Shown: one piece after another, positions 48,887 to 58,319 of the stretch
Position numbering within the stretch: the first letter of the stretch is position 1
Layout: every line of letters starts with the position of its first letter
NCBI RefSeq assembly: GCF_047229345.1
Contig: NZ_JBFTER010000014.1
Span: 1 to 64,000 of the forward strand
Length of the DNA stretch: 64,000 bases
Direction: 5' to 3'
Origin: Cellulomonas_A sp047229345
GTDB taxonomy: Bacteria; Actinomycetota; Actinomycetes; Actinomycetales; Cellulomonadaceae
The notes under the pieces: generated by a model
The model's input: the letters and a program-made list of their open reading frames with translations, nothing else
Database searches by the model: none
Told to the model about the DNA's origin: nothing
Program-made: the position numbers and the translations under genes

Positions 48887-49660
48887 TCACACGCGCGCGA
48901 CGAGGTCCGCGATCGAGTCGAGCACGTGGCTGGGCCGGAACGGGAACTTCGCGATGTCCTCGCGGCGGGTCGAGCCGGTCAGGACGAGGAAGGTCTGGAG
49001 GCCCGCCTCGATGCCCGCGACGACGTCGGTGTCCATCCGGTCGCCGATCATCGCGGTCGTCTCCGAGTGCGCGTCGATGCGGTTGAGCGCCGAGCGGAAC
49101 ATCATCGGGTTGGGCTTGCCGACGAAGTACGGCTTGCGCCCGGTCGCGGCGGTGATCATCGCGGCGACCGCGCCCGTCGCCGGGAGGTCGCCCTCCGCGC
49201 TGGGCCCGGTCACGTCGGGGTTCGTCGCGATGAAGCGCGCGCCGCCCTTGATGAGCCGGATCGCGCGCGTGATGGCGTCGAACGAGTACGTGCGGGTCTC
49301 GCCGAGCACGACGTAGTCCGGGTCGGTGTCCGTGAGCGTGTAGCCGACGTCGCGCAGCGCGCCCGTCATGCCGTCCTCGCCGATCACGTAGGCGCTGCCG
49401 TCCGGGAGCTGGTCGAGCAGGAACTGCGCGGTCGCGAGCGCCGACGTCCAGATCGCCTCGGTGGGCACCACGATCCCGGCGGCGGCGAGCCGGGCCTGCA
49501 GGTCGCCGGGAGTGAACATCGAGTTGTTGGTCAGGATCAGGAAGGGCCGGCCGGCGTCGCGCAGCGCACGCACGAAGTCGGCCGCACCCGGCAGCGCGTC
49601 GCCCTCGTGGACCAGGACGCCGTCCATGTCGGTGAGCCAGCTCTGGATGGTGCGGGTCAT
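48887..49660 (-). CDS. HAD-IIA family phosphatase
   Basis: A 257-residue HAD hydrolase of subfamily IIA (NagD/AraL/4-nitrophenylphosphatase type). Motif 1 is WLTDMDGVL (nucleophile Asp near residue 11), motif 2 ILTNNS, the Lys is in VGKPNPMMF and motif 4 is MIGDRMDTDVVAG. It dephosphorylates small phospho-metabolites; the physiological substrate is uncertain. ATG at 49658-49660 was taken; a GTG directly before it is the alternative, both behind GAGGGGGA. It follows dedA in the same direction with a 61-bp gap. Confidence 0.92.
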   Translation of the reverse strand: MTRTIQSWLTDMDGVLVHEGDALPGAADFVRALRDAGRPFLILTNNSMFTPGDLQARLAAAGIVVPTEAIWTSALATAQFLLDQLPDGSAYVIGEDGMTGALRDVGYTLTDTDPDYVVLGETRTYSFDAITRAIRLIKGGARFIATNPDVTGPSAEGDLPATGAVAAMITAATGRKPYFVGKPNPMMFRSALNRIDAHSETTAMIGDRMDTDVVAGIEAGLQTFLVLTGSTRREDIAKFPFRPSHVLDSIADLVARV

Positions 49661-49721
49661 CACGGTCCCCCTCGGGTCGTGCTGGTCGACGCGCGGGCCT
49701 GCGCGCGGTCCGCGCCGCGGG

Positions 49722-50465
49722 TCACTCCCCGGCGATGTCCTCGCGGGCCACGCGGGCGCGCTCCTCGGGCTCGTCGTACCGCTCGTCGCGCTTCTTGCTG
49801 CGGGCGCGCAGCAGCTCGACGACGATCGGGACGACGGAGATGCCGACGATCGCGATGAGGATGAGCTCGATGTTGTCCTTGACGAACGTGACGTTGCCCA
49901 GGAAGTAGCCGAGCACCGTGACCCCGACGCCCCACAGGAGCGCGCCGACGACGTTGTACGAGACGAAGGTGCGGTACTTCATGTTGCCGACGCCGGCTGC
50001 CACGGGCGCGTAGGTCCGGACGAACGGCACGAAGCGCGCGACGATGATCGTGCGGCCGCCGTACTTGTCGAAGTAGGCGTACGTCTGGTCGATGTACGAC
50101 TGCTTGAAGAAGCGCGAGTCGGGCTTGCTGAAGATCTTGGGGCCGGCCTTGCGGCCGATGAAGAACGCGACCTGGTCGCCGACGAACGCCGCGGCGAACA
50201 GCGCGAGGCACAAGGCCCACAGCGGCACCGAGATCTCGTCCTGCGCCACGAGCATGCCCGCGGTGAACAGCAGCGAGTCGCCGGGCAGGAACGGGAACAG
50301 CAGCCCCGTCTCGATGAACACCACCACGACGACGCCGATGAGCGCGTAGGCGCCGAAGGACCGGATCAGGTGGTCGGCGTCGAGGAAGTCCGGGCCGATG
50401 GCCGGCACGGCACCGCCGGCGGACACAGCGGCGGACACGGTCGCGTCGAGGGCAGCGAGGAGCAC
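49722..50465 (-). CDS. DedA/VTT-domain membrane protein
   Basis: A 247-residue DedA-family protein with the VTT (SNARE-associated) core: re-entrant FIETGLLFPFLPGDSLLF, GDQVAFFIGRKAG, and the conserved R-T-x-x-P-x-x-A-G motif as FVPFVRTYAPVAAG. About five membrane segments. DedA proteins act in lipid (undecaprenyl-phosphate or phospholipid) translocation and membrane homeostasis. The charged C-terminus (KKRDERYDEPEERAR) is cytoplasmic. The GTG at 50463-50465 has a GGAG site. Its M. tuberculosis counterpart, Rv0364, is likewise beside fba. Confidence 0.93.
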   Translation of the reverse strand: MLLAALDATVSAAVSAGGAVPAIGPDFLDADHLIRSFGAYALIGVVVVVFIETGLLFPFLPGDSLLFTAGMLVAQDEISVPLWALCLALFAAAFVGDQVAFFIGRKAGPKIFSKPDSRFFKQSYIDQTYAYFDKYGGRTIIVARFVPFVRTYAPVAAGVGNMKYRTFVSYNVVGALLWGVGVTVLGYFLGNVTFVKDNIELILIAIVGISVVPIVVELLRARSKKRDERYDEPEERARVAREDIAGE

Positions 50466-50545
50466 GTGCTCCAGGGTACGGGGCGGAGGTGGAGCCGGGT
50501 GGCGGGTCCGGTGACGAGGACGTGCGCAGTCCGGCCGCGACGGGG

Positions 50546-50561
50546 GGGATTGCGCTTTCCC
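50546..50561. promoter_or_regulatory. LacI-type operator-like site
   Basis: GGGATTGCGCTTTCCC differs at two positions from a perfect GGGAAAGC-GCTTTCCC palindrome with the CG centre typical of LacI-family operators. It lies 97 bp upstream of the pectate lyase start and could confer sugar-responsive repression. Confidence 0.4.
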
Positions 50562-50657
50562 ACAGCGCGTGGAACGGTGAGCGGCAGCGCCGACGCCGAC
50601 GTGCGGACCCCGCCGCACGCGTCGTCGCGCGCGCTCCGGACGAGACAAGGGAGTCTC

Positions 50658-52073
50658 CGCATGCACCTCGACGCACCGTCCCGACCTCGACGCGGCGCCC
50701 GCCTCGCGGCCGTCGTCGCCGCAGGGACCGTCGCCCTCTCGACCCTCGCCGTCGCCCCGGCCCACGCAGCCGGCGCCGGCACCGACCACCGCCCGCCCCA
50801 CCGGGACGGCCGCGACCTCGGCCGCGAGGTGCTCGGGGCCCGCGACGGCTGGGCCGCGGCCAACGGCGGCACGACGGGCGGCTCCACCGCCGACGCCGCG
50901 CACGTCTTCACCGTCCGCACCTGGGCCGAGCTCCGCGCCGCGCTCGGCGGCACGGGCGCCCGCACCGACACGACGCCCCGGATCGTCTACGTGGAGGGCG
51001 AGATCGACGCCTTCGACGCGGGCGAGGGCCGGCGCCTGACCTGCGAGGACTTCGCGAGCCAGGTCCCCGTCGGCGGCGACCCCGCGGTGACGTTCTCGAT
51101 GGACGACTACATCGCGGCCTACGACCCCGCCGTGTGGGGCACCGCGGACCCGGCCGGCCCGCTCGAGGACGCCCGCGTCGCCGCGGCCGCGCTGCAGGCC
51201 AAGCAGACGCAGCAGCACGTCGGCTCGAACGTCACGATCGTCGGGCTCGGCGACGCGCGGATCGTCGGGGCGAACATCCGGGTCCGGGACTCGCGCAACG
51301 TCATCCTGCGCAACCTCACGTTCTCCGACGCGTACGACTGCTTCCCGCAGTGGGACCCGACGGACGGCGAGACCGGCAACTGGAACTCGGCCTACGACAA
51401 CGTCTCGGTGTGGACGTCGACGAACGTGTGGGTCGCGAACAGCACCTTCGACGACGGCGACCACCCGCACGAGTCGCTGCCCGAGGTGTTCGGCCGGCCC
51501 TTCGAGGTGCACGACGGCCTGCTCGACATCACGCACTCGTCGAACTACGTGACCGTCTCCTACAACCGGTTCCTCAACCACGACAAGACGATGCTCATCG
51601 GCTCGTCGAACAACCGGCCCGCGGACGTCGGCACGCTCAAGGTCACGATCCACCACAACCTGTGGGAGGGCGTCGGCCAGCGCGCCCCGCGCGTGCGCTA
51701 CGGGCAGGTGCACGTCTACAACAACCTGTACGTGCAGGCCGAGGACGACGACGACCTGTTCCAGTACTACTGGGGCCCCGGCACCGAGTCCTCGCTCTAC
51801 GTCGAGAACAACGCGTTCAAGCTGCAGAAGGGCACGCCGGCCTCGGCGATCCTGACGAACTGGGGCGCCACCCGGTTCACCGAGAAGGGCACGTGGGTCA
51901 ACGGCCGGCCGGTCAGCGTGCTCGACGCGTTCGTCGCCGCGGGCGGCACGCCGTTCGGCTCCGACGCCGGGTGGACGCCCACGTACGTCGAGCGCGTCGA
52001 CCCGACGAACCGGGTCGCGAGCATCGTCCGCAAGGAGGCCGGCGCGGACCGGTACTTCGAGAAGCGGTCCTGA
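50658..52073 (+). CDS. Secreted pectate lyase (PL1 family)
   Basis: A 471-residue exported enzyme that cleaves pectate by beta-elimination. Residues 1-37 are a signal peptide (basic start, AAVVAAGTVALSTLAVA core, cleavage after AHA). The parallel beta-helix carries PL1 signatures: NSAYDNVSVWTSTNVWVANS in part, the calcium-binding DGLLDITHSSNYVTVSYN in part, FLNHDKTMLIGSS and the catalytic Arg in QRAPRVRYGQVHVYNN. Length fits PL1. ATG at 50658 after AAGGGAG. It is divergent from dedA; a LacI-type site lies upstream. It is isolated among housekeeping genes, consistent with insertion into a conserved block. Confidence 0.93.
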   Translation, partial: RMHLDAPSRPRRGARLAAVVAAGTVALSTLAVAPAHAAGAGTDHRPPHRDGRDLGREVLGARDGWAAANGGTTGGSTADAAHVFTVRTWAELRAALGGTGARTDTTPRIVYVEGEIDAFDAGEGRRLTCEDFASQVPVGGDPAVTFSMDDYIAAYDPAVWGTADPAGPLEDARVAAAALQAKQTQQHVGSNVTIVGLGDARIVGANIRVRDSRNVILRNLTFSDAYDCFPQWDPTDGETGNWNSAYDNVSVWTSTNVWVANSTFDDGDHPHESLPEVFGRPFEVHDGLLDITHSSNYVTVSYNRFLNHDKTMLIGSSNNRPADVGTLKVTIHHNLWEGVGQRAPRVRYGQVHVYNNLYVQAEDDDDLFQYYWGPGTESSLYVENNAFKLQKGTPASAILTNWGATRFTEKGTWVNGRPVSVLDAFVAAGGTPFGSDAGWTPTYVERVDPTNRVASIVRKEAGADRYFEKRS

Positions 52074-52194
52074 CCGGCGCACCACCGGGCACCGCGCCCG
52101 GCGCCTCTCCCTCGGGGGACGGCGCCGGGCGCGTGTGCGTCCGCCCACCCCGTGACGCCCACCGACCGCCGGTGGCGTCGCCGAGGATGGTGCC

Positions 52195-52962
52195 GTGACG
52201 ACCGGCCCGCACGACCCGACCCGCTCGCCCGCGCACCGGGCACCCGACACCGGGCCCGCCGCCCAGCCCGACGGCGCGCCGGACCCGGCGCCGCAGGACG
52301 GCGTCGGCGTCGGCCCGTGGCCCGGGGGGCCCGACGCGTGGCCCGACCTCGCCGGGCCCGACGGCCGCCCGCGCTACGACCCCGAGCTGCTCGCGCACGG
52401 CGACCGGCGCAACGTCGTCGACCGCTACCGGTACTGGACCCTCGAGGCGGTCGTCGCGGACCTCGACACGCGCCGCCACCCGTTCCACGTGGCCGTGGAG
52501 AACTGGGCCCACGACCTCAACATCGGCTCGGTCGTGCGCACCGCGAACGCGTTCGCGGCGGCCGAGGTGCACATCGTCGGCCGGCGCCGCTGGAACCGCC
52601 GCGGCGCGATGGTGACCGACCGCTACCAGCACGTGCGCCACCACCCGACGGTCGACGACCTCCTGGCGTGGGCCGCGACCGCGGGGCCGGACGGCGGTGG
52701 GCTGCCCGTGCTCGGGGTCGACAACCTCCCCGGCTCCGTCCCGCTCGAGGGCTACCCGCTGCCGCGCGCGTGCGTGCTGGTCTTCGGGCAGGAGTCCGTC
52801 GGCCTCTCCGACGCCGCGCGGGCCGGCGTGCGGGACGTGCTGCACATCGCCCAGTTCGGCTCGACGCGGTCCATCAACGCGGGCGCCGCGGCCGCGATCG
52901 CGATGCACGCGTGGGTCGCGCAGCACGCCGGCCCGCCCCCGGACGCCGCGTCCGCTGGGTAG
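52195..52962 (+). CDS. SpoU/TrmH-family RNA methyltransferase
   Basis: A 255-residue SPOUT methyltransferase. The N-terminal ~75 residues are a Pro/Asp/Gly-rich extension; the trefoil-knot domain (~95-255) has motif 1 as ENWAHDLNIGSVVRTANAF, motif 2 LVFGQESVGLS and motif 3 IAQFGSTRSINAGAAAAI. It methylates a ribose 2'-OH in tRNA or rRNA; the target is unknown. GTG at 52195. It directly precedes fbaA in the same direction (79 bp), as a related gene does near fba in M. tuberculosis. Confidence 0.92.
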   Translation: MTTGPHDPTRSPAHRAPDTGPAAQPDGAPDPAPQDGVGVGPWPGGPDAWPDLAGPDGRPRYDPELLAHGDRRNVVDRYRYWTLEAVVADLDTRRHPFHVAVENWAHDLNIGSVVRTANAFAAAEVHIVGRRRWNRRGAMVTDRYQHVRHHPTVDDLLAWAATAGPDGGGLPVLGVDNLPGSVPLEGYPLPRACVLVFGQESVGLSDAARAGVRDVLHIAQFGSTRSINAGAAAAIAMHAWVAQHAGPPPDAASAG

Positions 52963-53041
52963 GACGTCCCGGCGCTGCCGGTAGGAGGACGTGCCAGACT
53001 CGGGGGGAAGCACACCCCTCTACACGCAGGAGATGCCCGCG

Positions 53042-54061
<1,020 letters not shown>

Positions 54062-54100
54062 GCCTCGCGCCCAGCAGCCTGAGCACGACCTGACGGACCG

Positions 54101-54139
54101 GGGCCCGGGACCGACGCGCACCGCGTCGGTCCCGGGCCC
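54101..54139. terminator. Strong hairpin terminator after fbaA
   Basis: Perfect 18-bp arms (54101-54118, 54122-54139) with the loop CAC, 39 bases after the stop codon. Confidence 0.8.
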
Positions 54140-54287
54140 TCGTCGTGCCTGCGCGCCGGGGTGTCCCGTCGGGCTCCGCGCGGGCGGACCCGGCGCGGCG
54201 TCCGGCCGCGGACGTCCGGCCGCGGACGTGCAGGAGCCCGGCCGCGCGCGGGCGACCGGGCCTCCGGCGTGCTGGGTCTGCGGCGGG

Positions 54288-54764
54288 TCAGGCCGTGGTG
54301 TCGGGGGAGGTGCCGCCGGTGTCGGGCACCGCCTCGAACGCCGTCGTGGAGTCGTCCTCGACGACCTCGAGCAGCTCACCGATGCGGGTGACCTCGAGCA
54401 GGAACCGCACGGTCGGCGGCACCCGGAGCAGCTGCACGGGGTGCTGGCTGCGGATCGCGAGGCGCGCGAGGAACGCGACGCCCGACGAGTCCATGAACGT
54501 CACGTGGTGCGTGTCCACCTCGATCGGCAGGCCGACCTCCTCGGCCTCCGTGGTGGCCTCCTGGAGGTCCGGGCCGAGGTCGGCGTCGACCTCGCCGGAG
54601 AGCACGATGCGCGTGCGGTCCGCCCCCAGGATCACGTGCACCGCGCCGGGCTCGCCGTTGACCGACGTGCTGCCCTGCAGCGGCGCGGTGGCTCGGTCGG
54701 AACCACCCGCGGCGTGCAGGTCCTCAGCGGGCTCGTCCGGCCCCGGGCTGTTACCGTCGCGCAC
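54288..54764 (-). CDS. STAS-domain anti-sigma antagonist, long form
   Basis: A 158-residue protein. After a polar N-terminus (~1-38) the STAS domain (~40-140) shows IVLSGEVDADLG and the phospho-acceptor loop VTFMDSSGVAFLARL; the serine in D-S-S-G is the usual phosphorylation site. A Thr/Asp-rich tail follows. As in RsbV/SpoIIAA, the unphosphorylated form would bind an anti-sigma kinase. GTG at 54762-54764 with AAGGAGCATC upstream. It is divergent (102 bp) from the SpoIIE-kinase fusion gene, its likely partner. Confidence 0.9.
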   Translation of the reverse strand: MRDGNSPGPDEPAEDLHAAGGSDRATAPLQGSTSVNGEPGAVHVILGADRTRIVLSGEVDADLGPDLQEATTEAEEVGLPIEVDTHHVTFMDSSGVAFLARLAIRSQHPVQLLRVPPTVRFLLEVTRIGELLEVVEDDSTTAFEAVPDTGGTSPDTTA

Positions 54765-54866
54765 GATGCTCCTTCCCGGGTGAGGTCAGCCCTCGGGCCC
54801 CGAATCACGCAGAGCCCGCGGCAGATCGCGGGGTACGTTCGGCACGCTAGACGATCGGAGGTGGTC

Positions 54867-56987
54867 GTGGTCAACTCCGGGACCACACAATCTCCACACG
54901 TGCCCCTGCACGAGCTGCCCGCGGCGGCGCTCTCGGCGGTCGACGTTCCGGTCTTCATCACCGCCGACGACGGTGGCTCGTGGCCGATCGTCTGGGTCAA
55001 CGAGTCGTTCGTCCGCACGACCGGTTTCACCGCGTCGCAGGTCATGGGCCGTGAACCGGGGATGCTCCGGTCGAGCACGACCGACGAGCAGGTCGTCGAG
55101 CAGCTGCGGACGTCGATGCGCGCGGGTGTCGGGCGCACCGAGGTGCTGCGCGCCGAGGCCGCCGACGGTTCACCCTTCTGGGCACGCGTGTCGGTCTCGC
55201 CGCTGCGGGACGGCGACACCGTGACGCACTGGGTCGTCGTGCTGGTGGACGTGACCGAGCTCATGGACCGCGACGTCGAGCATGCGTCCCTCGTCGCGTC
55301 CGAGCGCCGCGAGCGCACGTCGCTCGCGCTGGTCTCGCAGGTCTCGGACCTGCTGATGGACATCGACGACCCGCACACGCTCCGCGAGATCGCCCGGCTC
55401 CTCGAGCGCGGGCTCGTGCGCTGGGCAGGCTTCTACCTCAACGACGACGGCCTCCGGGCGGTCGAGGGCGTCGACGCGCACTCGGCGCCGAGCGGGCGCG
55501 GGAACCGCCACGGCAACGTGCCGCCCGACCAGGTCGAGACCGAGGCCGACGCCGACCCGGTGCAGCAGCTGCTCGACGGGGAGGGCGACGGTCCCTACGA
55601 GCTCGCGCTGCGCACCGACCGGCCCGCGACGAGCGCGTCCGGCTGGCTCGCACGCCGGCTCGGCGCCGGCGCGCGGGAGGCCCGCGACCGGCTGCCCGAC
55701 GACGTCGAGAGCGTGGTGCTGCTGCCCGTGCCCGGCCGCCGGCGCATCCTCGGCCTGCTCGCGGTCGTCCCGCGCACCGGCACGGGCGTCGACGTGCTCG
55801 ACGAGGCGACGCTCACCGTGCTCAGCCTGACCGTGCGCCGGGTCGGCCTCGCGGTGGACAACGTGCGCCTCTACGCGCGCGAGCACCGCCTCGCGGAGAC
55901 GCTGCAGCGCGCGATGCTCCCCGAGCAGGCCGAGGTCGACGGCCTCGACGTGTGGACCTACTACGCGCCCAACTCGGAGCACGCGCAGGTCGGCGGCGAC
56001 TGGTACGACGTCCTCCAGATCGCCCCGGACGTCGTCGGCGTCGTCATCGGGGACGTCGTCGGGCACGACGTCGAGGCCGCCGCGGCGATGGGCCAGCTCC
56101 GCTCCGTGGTGCGCTCCTACCTCTTCGAGCAGGCCGAGCCGGGCGCGGTCCTCTCGCGCGTCGACCAGCTCGTCGCCGGGATGCGCGTGCCGCGGCCCGC
56201 GGGGCTCGTGCTCACCACGATGCGCCGGCGGGAGGGCGGCGGCTGGCGGGTCGACTACTCACGGGCCGGGCACCTGCCCGTGCTGCACGTGCGCGCCGGC
56301 GAGGTGACGCGGCTGTCCGGCGCGGGCGGGCCGCTCATCGGCTTCGGGCGGTCGCCGCGCGAGAGCGCCGGGACGGACGTGCGGGCCGGCGACTTCCTCG
56401 TGTTCTACACCGACGGGCTCATCGAGCGGCGGGACCGGTCGCTGCGCCAGGGCGTCGAGTCCCTCACCGAGATCGCCGCCGGCGTCACCGCTCTCGACGC
56501 GGCCGGGATCGGCGAGGAGGTGCTCTCGAAGCTCGCGGACAGCCCCGAGGACGACGTCGCCGTCGTCGTCGTGCGCGTCCCCGGGCCCGACGACGAGACG
56601 AGGCGCTCGGGCAGCCCGCGCGTGCGGCGCTGGGTGCTGCCGGGGGAGGCCGCGTCGATCGGGCGTGCCCGGCACGCGGTGCTGCGGACGGCGCGCGCGT
56701 GGGACCTCGCGGGCGTCGGGCACGCCGAGCTCGTGGTCTCGGAGCTCGTCGCGAACGCCGTGCTGCACGGCTGGGGGCAGGTCCAGCTGCGCCTCTACGA
56801 CACCGGCGACGGGCTGCGCATCGAGGTCGAGGACTCCAACCCGACGCCGCCCGTGACGACCGACGGGCACCCGGGGCGCATCGGGGGGTTCGGGATGCAG
56901 ATCGTGGAGCGGCTCGCCGACTGGGGCTGGCGGCCGGCGCGCGGTGGCAAGCTCGTCTGGGCGAAGGTCCGGGACTCGCGGCGCTGA
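54867..56987 (+). CDS. PAS-GAF-SpoIIE-HATPase signalling protein
   Basis: A 706-residue soluble protein combining four modules: a PAS domain (~25-135, VWVNESFVRTTGF), a GAF domain (~155-340), a PP2C/SpoIIE phosphatase (~365-565, VGGDWYDV, GDVVGHDVEAA, FYTDGLIE) and a C-terminal RsbW-like ATPase (~580-706, SELVANAVLHGWG; GGFGMQIVERL). It therefore holds both the phosphatase that activates STAS antagonists and a kinase that inactivates them. Start set at the GTG at 54867, 6 bases after GGAG; a GTG at 54861 abuts that site. It is flanked by two STAS genes. Confidence 0.92.
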   Translation: MVNSGTTQSPHVPLHELPAAALSAVDVPVFITADDGGSWPIVWVNESFVRTTGFTASQVMGREPGMLRSSTTDEQVVEQLRTSMRAGVGRTEVLRAEAADGSPFWARVSVSPLRDGDTVTHWVVVLVDVTELMDRDVEHASLVASERRERTSLALVSQVSDLLMDIDDPHTLREIARLLERGLVRWAGFYLNDDGLRAVEGVDAHSAPSGRGNRHGNVPPDQVETEADADPVQQLLDGEGDGPYELALRTDRPATSASGWLARRLGAGAREARDRLPDDVESVVLLPVPGRRRILGLLAVVPRTGTGVDVLDEATLTVLSLTVRRVGLAVDNVRLYAREHRLAETLQRAMLPEQAEVDGLDVWTYYAPNSEHAQVGGDWYDVLQIAPDVVGVVIGDVVGHDVEAAAAMGQLRSVVRSYLFEQAEPGAVLSRVDQLVAGMRVPRPAGLVLTTMRRREGGGWRVDYSRAGHLPVLHVRAGEVTRLSGAGGPLIGFGRSPRESAGTDVRAGDFLVFYTDGLIERRDRSLRQGVESLTEIAAGVTALDAAGIGEEVLSKLADSPEDDVAVVVVRVPGPDDETRRSGSPRVRRWVLPGEAASIGRARHAVLRTARAWDLAGVGHAELVVSELVANAVLHGWGQVQLRLYDTGDGLRIEVEDSNPTPPVTTDGHPGRIGGFGMQIVERLADWGWRPARGGKLVWAKVRDSRR

Positions 56988-57133
56988 CGGGTGGGCCGGC
57001 GGGTGACCCCGGCGTGGCCCTGGACGGCGGACCGGGCGCTGCCCGACCGCAGGACCCCGCGCGCGTCGGCCCCGGGACGACGACGGACCCGCCGCGGCGT
57101 GCGACGGGTCCGGACGAGCGGGTGGTGCGAGGG

Positions 57134-57535
57134 TCAGGCCGAGGGCGTCGAGCCCGTGCCGGCCGGACGCTGGAAGCCCGACTCCTGCTTGGTGTGCGTG
57201 CACGTGTCCTCGACGCGGAACAGGTCGAGCGCGCCGCAGACCTCGAGCACGAAGAGGTCGCGCGCGTCGGCCCCGCGCAGGACGGTCGCGCCGCCCCGGC
57301 TGCGGGACGAGTCGGCGAGCGTGATGAGGAACGCCGCGCCGGTCGAGTCCATGAACGTCACGCCGCACATGTCGATGACGAGCAGCTGGCGGCGCAGGCC
57401 CACGACGCGCGCCGCGATCTCGGGGAACCGGTCGCGCTCGGCGAGGTCGAGGTCCCCGTCGATCACGAGCGTGGTCGAGGTGGGGGAGCTCGAGATCTCG
57501 ATCATGGCCATCCCGGGAGAAGGGTCGGTGGGCAT
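57134..57535 (-). CDS. STAS-domain anti-sigma antagonist
   Basis: A 133-residue protein with a single STAS domain (~10-110): LVIDGDLDLAERD and the phospho-acceptor loop VTFMDSTGAAFLITL. A Cys/Asp-rich end (VEDTCTHTKQE) follows. It should act like the STAS protein at 54288-54764, opposite the same SpoIIE-kinase fusion, and is convergent with it. The start is uncertain between the ATG at 57533-57535 (used here) and one at 57509-57511; neither has a strong ribosome-binding site. Confidence 0.87.
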   Translation of the reverse strand: MPTDPSPGMAMIEISSSPTSTTLVIDGDLDLAERDRFPEIAARVVGLRRQLLVIDMCGVTFMDSTGAAFLITLADSSRSRGGATVLRGADARDLFVLEVCGALDLFRVEDTCTHTKQESGFQRPAGTGSTPSA

Positions 57536-57630
57536 GCTGACTGTAACCACCGTCCAGGTGGCCCGCATTCCCTGGCCCCCGGCGCCGGTCGCGCCCGTGC
57601 CGCCGGTCGTCGGCCTGCGAGACTGGCCCG

Positions 57631-58056
57631 ATGAGCCATCAGAACCTCCTCGGGCCCGAGCCGACCCTCCTGCCGACCGACGGCGCGGACGCCGACGCCC
57701 GCGGGGCCCTGCAGTCGGGCGCCGACCTGCGCGAGGCCGCACGGCGGTACCCCGCGTCGTCGTACGCGTGGGCGCTGCTCGCCGAGCAGGCGCTGTCCGA
57801 GACGGGCGACCCCGTCGCGGCGTACGCCTTCGCGCGGACCGGCTACCACCGCGGGCTCGACGCGCTGCGCCGCGCGGGCTGGCGCGGCCAGGGCCCGGTG
57901 CCCGCCGACCACGAGCCGAACCAGGGCTTCCTGCGGGCGCTGCTCGCGCTGCACGAGGCGGCGGAGGCCATCGGCGAGGACGACGAGGCGGAGCGCTGCG
58001 CGCAGTTCCTCCTCGACTCGGGGACGTCGGCCGACGAGGTGTCCGGGCTGCGCTGA
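57631..58056 (+). CDS. DUF3151 family protein
   Basis: A 141-residue actinobacterial DUF3151 protein. It opens SHQNLLGPEPTLLP, continues with the helical LREAARRYPASSYAWALLAE and the invariant YHRGLDALRRAGWRGQGPVP region (shown here in parts), and ends in an acidic helix. All-helical, TPR-like, soluble; function unknown. In M. tuberculosis the homologue Rv0360c lies between purA and fba, the same order as here. ATG at 57631. Confidence 0.92.
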   Translation: MSHQNLLGPEPTLLPTDGADADARGALQSGADLREAARRYPASSYAWALLAEQALSETGDPVAAYAFARTGYHRGLDALRRAGWRGQGPVPADHEPNQGFLRALLALHEAAEAIGEDDEAERCAQFLLDSGTSADEVSGLR

Positions 58057-58112
58057 GCCGGCAACCGGTCCGGGCACCGGCGCCGGGGCTGCCGTCCGCG
58101 GCGTCGGCCCGT

Positions 58113-58168
58113 GGCGTGCGGCCAGCGGCGTCCGGCCAGCGGCGTCCGGCCAGCGGCGTCCGGCCCGG
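58113..58168. repeat. Four 14-bp tandem repeats
   Basis: Units GGCGTCCGGCCAGC (first and last with small changes) at 58113-58126, 58127-58140, 58141-58154 and 58155-58168, between the DUF3151 gene and purA. Confidence 0.85.
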
Positions 58169-58319
58169 CGAGCGTCCATGACCCCGCCTTTACCGGTCCG
58201 CTAAACTCCCGGAGGTACTGGGTCACTGCCGCCCGTGCCCCGGGTCCCCGGCCAGCGAGCCGCCTCGCACCGAACCATCGCGGACCGGACCGCTGGCAGC
58301 CGTGGAGAGTGGTGATCTG

